From an uncultured Collinsella sp. (GTDB lineage: Bacteria > Actinomycetota > Coriobacteriia > Coriobacteriales > Coriobacteriaceae), in assembly GCA_900554905.1 (NCBI GenBank), contig USJB01000028.1, positions 1 through 10,065 on the forward strand: a stretch of DNA of 10,065 bases. Reading direction: 5' to 3'. The notes below the pieces were generated by a model. The model saw only the letters and a list, made by a program, of their open reading frames with translations, was not told the DNA's origin and ran no database searches. Each line of letters starts with the position of its first letter. Position 1 is the first letter of the stretch. Shown here piece by piece: positions 1 to 4,857 of the stretch. The position numbers and the translations under genes are program-made.

Positions 1-1
1 T

Positions 2-667
2 GAAGTACGCCTGGCGGCCACGCTGCAGGATCTGATGGAGATGGACGGGTACACCGCGGACACCTGCCACGACGGAGAAACCGGGCTGGACAACGCCCTC
101 ACCGGGATCTATGACGTGATGATCCTGGACGTGATGCTGCCCAAGATGGACGGCTTTACCGTGCTGCGCCGCCTGCGGGCAGAGCACAGCACCACGCCGG
201 TGCTGATGCTCACCGCCAAAGGCGAGGTGGAGGACAAGGTGCTGGGCCTGGACTCCGGGGCCAACGACTACCTCACCAAGCCCTTTTCTGTGGATGAGTT
301 GCTCGCGCGCGTCCGTGCGAATTTGAGGCGCTCCTCGATGGCGTCGAGCGAGTCGACAGAAGCGAGCACGTTCGACAACGGTCCGCTGCATATCGACTAC
401 GCCGCGGGATACGCAACGAAAGACGGACGCGAGCTCTCGCTCACCCCAACCGAGTACAAATTGCTCGTCCTTCTGGCGAAAAACGTCGACAAGGTGCTCA
501 CCCACACCTTCATCACCCGCGAGATATGGGGCACGAGCTGGGACAGCGATCTGGCGAGCCTGCGCGTGTTCATGCGCACCCTGCGCAAGAAGATCGAGGC
601 AGACCCCTCTCACCCCAAGATGATTCAGACGCACATGGGTGTCGGGTACCGCATGCAGCGTCTCTAG
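2..667 (+). CDS. OmpR-family response regulator, 5' end cut by window edge
   Basis: Cytoplasmic transcription regulator of a two-component system. The reading frame is open from base 2, so the first Met (base 35) is internal and roughly the first ten residues, including the acidic pair of the receiver, lie outside the window. Receiver: phospho-acceptor Asp at 128-130 within ILDVMLPKMDG, the Thr of LTAK, and the conserved Lys at 278-280 in LTKPF. The C-terminal winged helix (about 385-660) carries LTPTEYKLL, VLTHTFITREIWG and GVGYRM. This DNA-binding half reads like KdpE (potassium transport control), in particular LRVFMRTLRKKIE followed by DPSHP. The receiver half looks more like the ArlR-type receivers of Firmicutes, and codon style changes near base 300. 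No sensor kinase is visible. The family call is firm; the kdpE identity is only possible. Confidence 0.9.
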   Translation, partial: EVRLAATLQDLMEMDGYTADTCHDGETGLDNALTGIYDVMILDVMLPKMDGFTVLRRLRAEHSTTPVLMLTAKGEVEDKVLGLDSGANDYLTKPFSVDELLARVRANLRRSSMASSESTEASTFDNGPLHIDYAAGYATKDGRELSLTPTEYKLLVLLAKNVDKVLTHTFITREIWGTSWDSDLASLRVFMRTLRKKIEADPSHPKMIQTHMGVGYRMQRL

Positions 668-684
668 CCCACCCCACAAAAGTG

Positions 685-717
685 AAAAACGCCCCGCGAA
701 CGGATGCTCGCGAGGCG
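685..717 (-). terminator. Rho-independent terminator of the Cys-rich FeoB-associated gene
   Basis: Arms 690-699 and 708-717 form a 10-bp stem with one mismatch and an 8-nt loop. Read on the minus strand it is followed by five T (bases 689-685). It lies just after the stop of the small gene at 734. On the plus strand there is no T-run, so it is a poorer stop for the convergent response regulator. Confidence 0.8.
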
Positions 718-733
718 CTTAGATGTCTGGGCC

Positions 734-934
734 TTACTTGATACCGCGGCCCAAGTCTTCGGCGATTTTGTCGACGCCTTTCAGCGCGGCGCACGTCTTT
801 TTGTTGGAGCAATGCCCCGTGCAAACGCCACCCTGAGCGCAGTCGGCGCAGGTGCCCTTGCGGTAGATGCGCACGCATACCGCGACAAACGCAACGCCGA
901 TAACAGCCAGTACAACAATATCGATAGGTGCCAT
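734..934 (-). CDS. FeoB-associated Cys-rich membrane protein
   Basis: A 66-residue protein with one N-terminal membrane helix (about residues 5-22) followed by a short basic stretch and a Cys-rich tail: Cys20, 29, 32, 38, 42 and 48, in the pattern GTCADC...GVCTGHC...KKTC. This is the layout of the small FeoB-associated proteins found next to feoB in Firmicutes and Actinobacteria. Their role is not settled; a part in Fe2+ handling or FeoB complex assembly is usually inferred. A strong Shine-Dalgarno AGAGGAGG lies 6 nt before the ATG. It is downstream of feoB on the same strand but separated by a feoB terminator and 175 nt, so it may have its own promoter. The upstream region shares a decamer with the feoA promoter region. 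Confidence 0.85.
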   Translation of the reverse strand: MAPIDIVVLAVIGVAFVAVCVRIYRKGTCADCAQGGVCTGHCSNKKTCAALKGVDKIAEDLGRGIK

Positions 935-948
935 AGCAAGCCTCCTCT

Positions 949-958
949 AGTTAACCAC
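949..958. promoter_or_regulatory. Decamer AGTTAACCAC shared with the feoA upstream dyad
   Basis: AGTTAACCAC lies 15-24 bases upstream of the ATG of the Cys-rich gene, at the edge of its Shine-Dalgarno. The same decamer forms the core of both arms of the inverted repeat before feoA (4110-4119, and inverted at 4148-4157). A possible -10 (TAAAGT, minus strand) lies slightly upstream. A role as binding site for a common metal regulator is inference. Confidence 0.4.
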
Positions 959-1047
959 CACTTACTTTACCCCATCCTCCACCTACCAAAAAGGGACAGG
1001 TTTATTTTGGTCGGTTTTATCTGCGGAAACGCCACATCTCCCCCACC

Positions 1048-1079
1048 AAAAAGCCCGAGTGTCGCTGGGACACCCGGGC
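1048..1079 (-). terminator. Rho-independent terminator of feoB
   Basis: Arms 1053-1063 and 1069-1079 form an 11-bp stem with one internal mismatch and a 5-nt loop, followed on the minus strand by five T (1052-1048). It starts 31 nt after the feoB stop codon. Some read-through into the Cys-rich gene is possible. Confidence 0.85.
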
Positions 1080-1109
1080 TCGTGGAAAGGGGCTAATCCT
1101 TGTTCGGAC

Positions 1110-3437
1110 TTAAGCGGAAACTGCGGCGGAAGCAGTGTTGGTCTCGTCCTCGTCGGTCCATGCATGTTTGGGCATGGGGCGGAAGATCTGGAAGAGCATC
1201 GCAACCAGCAGCACGATGGCCACCACCGTCCAGATACCAAACTGTCCAAGAACAAGCAGGTTGTAGAACTGGTTGATGAACAGGCCGATCACCCAAGCAA
1301 AGGCGCACTCGTAGCCGAGGGCAATCGCGGTCCACTTGCCGGAGTCCATCTGGTTGCGGATGGTACCCATAGCGGCAAAGCACGGAGCGCACAGCAGGTT
1401 GAAAGCGCCAAAGGCAACGCAAGCGCCCATGGTCGGGAACATGCCGGCGAACGCGGTCCACAGGCTCGGATCGGTCTCGGCGGCATCGGCAACGGACAGC
1501 AGCGAGCCGGCGGTGGCGACGACGTTCTCCTTGGCGACAAGACCCGAGACGGACAGTGCTGTTGCCTGCCAGGTGCTAAAGCCGAGCGGGGCGAAGATCC
1601 AAGCGACCAGGTTGCCCAGCATGGCAAGCACGGAGTAGTCCATAAACTCCTCGGGGATGCCGTCCATCGCAGGCAGGAAGCCAAAGGAACCGTTATAGCT
1701 ACCAAAGTTGGAGAGGAACCAAACGACGACGGTGGACGCAAAGATGACCGTGCCGGCCTTCTTGATAAAGGCCCAGCAGCGCTCCCACACGTGCAGCGCC
1801 CAAGAGCGGATCGCCGGGAAGTGGTAGGCGGGGAGCTCCATAACGAACGGCGTCGGGCGACCGGCGAAGAGCTTGGTCTTCTTGAGCATGAGGCCCGAGG
1901 CGATGACGGCAAAGACGCCCAGGAAGTAGAAGAGCGGGCTGATCCACGCGGCGGTGGTGGAAGAATCGCCGATGATAGAACCCATGAGCAGGGCGATGAT
2001 CGGCAGCTTAGCGCCACAGGGAATGAACGTGGTGGTCATGACCGTCATGCGGCGGTCCTTCTCGTTCTCGATGGTCTTGGTGGCCATGACGCCGGGGACG
2101 CCGCAGCCCGAGGACACGAGCATGGGGATAAAGGACTTACCGGACAGGCCAAAGCGGCGGAACACGCGGTCCATGATGAAGGCGACGCGGGCCATATAGC
2201 CGCAGTCCTCCAGGAAGGACAGCATGACGAACAGCAGGAACATCTGCGGCACAAAGCCGAAGATGGCGCCCAGGCCGCCAACGATACCGTCGCAGACCAG
2301 CGAATCGACCAGGCCACCGTCCTCGGTGCCACCCGCCACGAGGGCGTCGTGCACCATGGTGGTGATACCCGGGACATAGGGGCCGTACTGTGCCGGGTCG
2401 ACCGAGTCGGCATCATCGCCCGCAGCCTCGACAGCCGCGTCGTAGGCGTCGCGGCCCTGGCCGAGCACATACCAACCGTCGGTGCCAAAGAGCTGATCGT
2501 TGGTGAAGTCGGTCACCGTTCCGCCCAGGGTGGAAACGGCGATGTAGTACACGCAGAACATGATGACCACAAAGATCGGCAGGCCCAGGATACGGTTGGT
2601 AACCACGCGGTCGATCTTCTCGGAGGTGCTCATCTTGGCCGGAGCCTTGGTGAGGCACTCATCGATGATGTGGGCAATCACGCCGTAACGCTCTCCGGTG
2701 ATGATGGACTCGGCGTCGTCGTCGCAGTCCTGCTCGCACTGGGCGACCAGCTGCTCCACGCGAGCGGCCTTCTCCTTGGTGAGGTTGATGAGCTTGCAGG
2801 CGTCCGCGTCGCGCTCAAACAGTTTGACGGTGTAGTAGCGACGCTTGTTGGCGGGAACGCTCGCCGGAAGGTTGTTCTCGATGTGCGTCAGAACGTCCTC
2901 GATGGAGGAGTCGAACTTGTGCTCCGGCACCTGGCCCTTGGAGGCAGCGGACTTTTTGACCTGCTCGAACAGCTCCGTGATGCCCTTGTTCTTAAGGGCC
3001 GAGATCATCATAACCGGGCAGCCGAGCTTCTTGGAGAGCTTGTCCGTGTCGATCTTGTCGCCGTTCTTCTCGACCAAGTCGGCCATGTTGAGGGCGACGA
3101 CCACGGGCAGGCCGGTCTCGATGACCTGAAGCGCCAGGTACAGGTTGCGCTCGAGGTTGGTGGCGTCGACCACCTGGACGACCACATCGGGCTCGCCGCT
3201 CATGAGGTAATCGCGCGAGCACTGCTCCTCGGGGCTGTAGGGGGAAAGCGAGTAGATGCCGGGGAGGTCCGTGATGGTAACGTTCTTGTCGCTTAGGAGC
3301 TTGGCCTCCTTTTTCTCAACCGTGACGCCGGGCCAGTTGCCAACGTAGCCGTTGGCGCCGGTGATCAGGTTGAAAAGCGTGGTCTTGCCGCAGTTGGGGT
3401 TACCCGCCAGCGCGACATGGATCTGAGAATCCGCCAT
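1110..3437 (-). CDS. feoB: Ferrous iron transport protein B (FeoB)
   Basis: Inner-membrane Fe2+ transporter with a cytosolic N-terminal G domain. 775 residues, close to E. coli FeoB (773). G domain: P-loop GNPNCGKTT (residues 12-20), DLPG (57-60), NMAD (117-120) and SALKNKG (about 146-152). Then the helical GDI-like domain (about 170-265) and the membrane part with two Gate regions; the first holds SSGCGVPGVMATKTIENEKD and the second begins near FIPCGAKLPI. Between the first helix (about 286-303) and the next (about 384-408) lies a long acidic non-membrane segment of about 75 residues. Start: ATG preceded by GGAAGAAGGA. It follows two feoA genes after a 123-nt gap containing a DtxR-like box, so it probably has its own iron-repressed promoter as well as read-through from feoA. 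Confidence 0.97.
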   Translation of the reverse strand: MADSQIHVALAGNPNCGKTTLFNLITGANGYVGNWPGVTVEKKEAKLLSDKNVTITDLPGIYSLSPYSPEEQCSRDYLMSGEPDVVVQVVDATNLERNLYLALQVIETGLPVVVALNMADLVEKNGDKIDTDKLSKKLGCPVMMISALKNKGITELFEQVKKSAASKGQVPEHKFDSSIEDVLTHIENNLPASVPANKRRYYTVKLFERDADACKLINLTKEKAARVEQLVAQCEQDCDDDAESIITGERYGVIAHIIDECLTKAPAKMSTSEKIDRVVTNRILGLPIFVVIMFCVYYIAVSTLGGTVTDFTNDQLFGTDGWYVLGQGRDAYDAAVEAAGDDADSVDPAQYGPYVPGITTMVHDALVAGGTEDGGLVDSLVCDGIVGGLGAIFGFVPQMFLLFVMLSFLEDCGYMARVAFIMDRVFRRFGLSGKSFIPMLVSSGCGVPGVMATKTIENEKDRRMTVMTTTFIPCGAKLPIIALLMGSIIGDSSTTAAWISPLFYFLGVFAVIASGLMLKKTKLFAGRPTPFVMELPAYHFPAIRSWALHVWERCWAFIKKAGTVIFASTVVVWFLSNFGSYNGSFGFLPAMDGIPEEFMDYSVLAMLGNLVAWIFAPLGFSTWQATALSVSGLVAKENVVATAGSLLSVADAAETDPSLWTAFAGMFPTMGACVAFGAFNLLCAPCFAAMGTIRNQMDSGKWTAIALGYECAFAWVIGLFINQFYNLLVLGQFGIWTVVAIVLLVAMLFQIFRPMPKHAWTDEDETNTASAAVSA

Positions 3438-3457
3438 TCAATCCTTCTTCCTTGTGT

Positions 3458-3483
3458 GCCTGCGCTGCTTTCTCCGCGCAGGC
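3458..3483 (-). other. Stem-loop in feoB leader
   Basis: GCCTGCGC (3458-3465) pairs perfectly with GCGCAGGC (3476-3483) around a 10-nt loop. It lies between the DtxR-like box and the feoB ribosome site. No T-run follows, so it is not a classical terminator. It may affect mRNA stability or translation of feoB; this is inference. Confidence 0.5.
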
Positions 3484-3510
3484 TGGATAATGTGCTTCAA
3501 AGTTGCTGCA

Positions 3511-3529
3511 TTAAGTTAGAAATACCTAA
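3511..3529 (-). promoter_or_regulatory. DtxR/IdeR-like iron box upstream of feoB
   Basis: On the minus strand the site reads TTAGGTATTTCTAACTTAA. Compared with the DtxR/IdeR consensus TTAGGTTAGSCTAACCTAA, 14 of 19 positions match, with mismatches mainly in the centre. The arms AAGTTAG (3513-3519) and CTAACTT (3526-3532) form a perfect 7-bp dyad, flanked by a further outer pair CTGCA (3506-3510) and TGCAG (3537-3541). A candidate -10 CATTAT (minus strand) lies just downstream. Binding of an Fe-dependent repressor of the DtxR family fits feoB's role; the regulator gene is not in the window. Confidence 0.6.
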
Positions 3530-3560
3530 CTTTATCTGCAGAAATATACGCCGCGAGCCC

Positions 3561-3782
3561 TTACTGGACCTCGACGACGGCGGCCTCCTCCTTGCGGATG
3601 GAAAGCTCGTAGCCGCGCACGTTGATCTCGACCGGATCACCGAGCGGTGCAACCTTTACGACCTTGAACGAAGTGCCCTTGATGAGCCCCAGGTCCATAA
3701 GGTGGCGGCGAAGCGCACCCTCACCGTGAAGCTTGACGATGGTGGAGCTCTCGCCCACCTTAACGTCACCCAACGTCTTCAT
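3561..3782 (-). CDS. feoA: Ferrous iron transport protein A (second feoA)
   Basis: A 73-residue cytosolic SH3-like protein of the FeoA family, thought to interact with FeoB and support Fe2+ uptake. Family hallmarks are the start KTLGDVKVGES, the central LRRHLMDLGLIKGT, the strand VAPLGDPVEINVRGYELSIR and an end rich in Glu and Val. Length is typical for stand-alone FeoA (about 75). It follows the other feoA gene by 39 nt and precedes feoB by 123 nt. Upstream purine-rich sequence (AAAGGGGG and AAGAGG, minus strand) can serve as ribosome site. The two FeoA copies are clearly different in sequence, so this is not a recent duplication. Confidence 0.93.
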   Translation of the reverse strand: MKTLGDVKVGESSTIVKLHGEGALRRHLMDLGLIKGTSFKVVKVAPLGDPVEINVRGYELSIRKEEAAVVEVQ

Positions 3783-3821
3783 CCTCTTGTCCCCCTTTCG
3801 GTTTTTATGAAATGCTGCAGA

Positions 3822-4064
3822 CTAACCGACGGTCATGATGTGCATGGCAACCTTGGAATCGATGCCAAAGCGTGCGCCCAGCACCGTGACGATGATATTG
3901 GCGCCACTCGAGCTCACCACGTGGATTTCGTTGCCCTCGACAAAGCCGAGGTCCTTGAGGTGGTGTTTCATGTCCTCATTGCCCTTTACACGAGACACGC
4001 GCACGGTCTCACCCGCTTTTACCATCGAAAGCGGCATGGCCGGCATCTGCGGTCCGCAAGACAT
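3822..4064 (-). CDS. feoA: Ferrous iron transport protein A (first feoA)
   Basis: An 80-residue FeoA-family protein and the first gene of the feo cluster. It has a short extra N-terminus (MSCGPQMPAM) before the usual PLSMVKAGETVRV, then MKHHLKDLGFVEGNE and the closing strands GARFGIDSKVAMHIMTV. It is expected to act in the cytosol with FeoB. Start: ATG preceded by TTAGGAGCAACTC, giving a good AGGAG ribosome site at about 6 nt. Tandem feoA genes before feoB are common in Clostridia and Coriobacteria; whether the two partners have different roles is unknown. The gene lies downstream of the long inverted repeat at 4107-4160, the probable control region of the cluster. Confidence 0.92.
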   Translation of the reverse strand: MSCGPQMPAMPLSMVKAGETVRVSRVKGNEDMKHHLKDLGFVEGNEIHVVSSSGANIIVTVLGARFGIDSKVAMHIMTVG

Positions 4065-4106
4065 GAGTTGCTCCTAACGTCAGTTCGTCCTCAACATCGA
4101 CGCGAT

Positions 4107-4160
4107 AAAAGTTAACCACGTCTATGTTCGCTTTAGTAAACTAGCACGTGGTTAACTTTT
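4107..4160. promoter_or_regulatory. Perfect 15-bp inverted repeat flanking the likely feoA promoter
   Basis: AAAAGTTAACCACGT (4107-4121) and its exact reverse complement (4146-4160) are separated by 24 bases. The right edge is 43 bases before the first T of the HPr terminator; the left edge is 42 bases upstream of feoA. On the minus strand GTGCTAGTTT between the arms could be an extended -10, with TTTCCA 17 bases further upstream as a weak -35. Each arm also holds the palindrome GTTAAC. The layout suggests two operator sites around a promoter rather than a terminator, as no T-run follows in the gene's direction. The regulator is unknown. Confidence 0.6.
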
Positions 4161-4207
4161 TGGAAAGGGTCCCCATTCAGATTTCGAAAAAGTTTCCTAT
4201 ACGAAAC

Positions 4208-4243
4208 AAAAAGGCGCGGCAAAGAGCTGTCCTTTGCCGCGTC
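4208..4243 (-). terminator. Rho-independent terminator of the HPr gene
   Basis: Arms 4213-4224 and 4232-4243 form a 12-bp stem with one mismatch and a 7-nt loop, followed on the minus strand by five T (4212-4208). It begins 9 nt after the HPr stop codon. Confidence 0.88.
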
Positions 4244-4252
4244 CCGTCATGC

Positions 4253-4501
4253 TTAAAGCGAGAGGTTTCTAATCGACGTGACGCACGAGGCCTCATCCAC
4301 GCCCGAAACGCGGAACACGATGTCCTCGCCGCACTCGCCGTAGAGAGCCATGAGGCCCATAACGTCGCGACCGTCGGTATGGCGGTCGCCGATGCTGACC
4401 GACACGTCACTACGATGCTTGGCAATGATGTCATAGAGCAGCGCAACCGGGCGGGCATGTAATCCCAACGGATCTTTAATCGTCTTTGTAAACTCGACCA
4501 T
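4253..4501 (-). CDS. ptsH: HPr-family phosphocarrier protein with Asp at position 46
   Basis: An 82-residue HPr-family protein, the small cytosolic phosphocarrier that takes phosphate from enzyme I on His15 and passes it to sugar-specific EIIA. GLHARPVALL places the active His exactly at residue 15 with the conserved Arg17 and Pro18. The second signature, RDVMGLMAL (residues 45-53), matches the usual KSIMGLMSL, but the regulatory Ser46 is Asp (codon GAC, checked at 4364-4366). Start: the ATG at 4501 is preferred over the in-frame ATG at 4546 because GGAGG lies just before it, HPr numbering then fits exactly, and the longer start would sit close to the predicted transcription start. No ptsI or sugar permease genes adjoin; the gene is single, with its own terminator. 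It may serve the PTS or a regulatory role. Confidence 0.88.
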   Translation of the reverse strand: MVEFTKTIKDPLGLHARPVALLYDIIAKHRSDVSVSIGDRHTDGRDVMGLMALYGECGEDIVFRVSGVDEASCVTSIRNLSL

Positions 4502-4555
4502 GTCCCCTCCCACGACATCGCACATTCGGCCGGCAAACCCAGCCACGTGGTAGTT

Positions 4556-4561
4556 ATTGTA
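4556..4561 (-). promoter_or_regulatory. Probable -10 box of the HPr gene
   Basis: TACAAT on the minus strand matches the -10 consensus at 5 of 6 positions. It lies about 55 bases upstream of the HPr start codon. No good -35 is seen at 16-18 bases. The palindrome CCACGTGG (4543-4550) lies at the expected transcription start. Confidence 0.4.
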
Positions 4562-4588
4562 GCGTTAGATGCTTGTTGAGGGCGGGAC

Positions 4589-4773
4589 GGAAATCGCATC
4601 CCATTTCGAGCGTCAATGATGGGACACAGTTTCCGCCAGAAGGCTCAACCGGAAAGTGCGACCCGTTATTTGGCTGGATTCTGGGACGCAATTTCCCAAA
4701 GGGGCCTGTTTGGGAAACTGCGACCCGTTTTGGACGCAAATTCTGGGACGCAGTTTCCGCGACGCCCGGTCAA
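4589..4773. repeat. Array of six alternating inverted 14-bp repeats with about 31-bp phase
   Basis: Variants of GGGACGCAGTTTCC occur as forward copies at 4621-4634, 4683-4696 and 4743-4756, and as inverted copies at 4589-4602, 4651-4664 and 4713-4726. Start-to-start steps are 32, 30, 32, 30 and 30 bases, so orientation flips at each step with nearly constant spacing, equal to a 60-62 bp tandem unit of one forward and one inverted copy. The pair 4683-4726 extends to a stem of about 18 bp (TTTCCCAAA against TTTGGGAAA) with an 8-nt loop. The tail at 4757-4773 resembles the spacer after 4634, so the array seems to decay there. It fills the gap between the HPr promoter and the aspS terminator (4502-4857, no genes seen). 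It resembles REP/BIME-type intergenic elements; function unknown. Confidence 0.8.
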
Positions 4774-4799
4774 CCTATGCCCTCGCAACACCCACGCAT

Positions 4800-4834
4800 A
4801 AAAAACGAGGGAAGGCACGCGTCCTTCCCTCGTT
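4800..4834 (-). terminator. Rho-independent terminator of aspS
   Basis: AACGAGGGAAGG (4804-4815) pairs perfectly with CCTTCCCTCGTT (4823-4834) around a 7-nt loop, and on the minus strand the stem runs into six T (4805-4800). It starts 23 nt after the aspS stop codon. Confidence 0.93.
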
Positions 4835-4857
4835 ACAGGCAATATGTAGCCGCTTCC

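Noticed and set aside
1059..3296. Plus-strand open frame of 745 codons opposite feoB
   Set aside because: It is a shadow of feoB. The protein is low-complexity (Gly, His, Asp, Arg rich), shows no known motif, and the FeoB reading on the minus strand has all family motifs.
4502..4546. Longer N-terminus of the HPr protein starting at 4546
   Set aside because: It would add 15 residues not seen in HPr, has no good ribosome site, and lies at the predicted transcription start.
4589..4773. Possible CRISPR array
   Set aside because: The repeats alternate in orientation, are only 14 bp and degenerate, and have 16-18 bp spacers; no cas genes are present.
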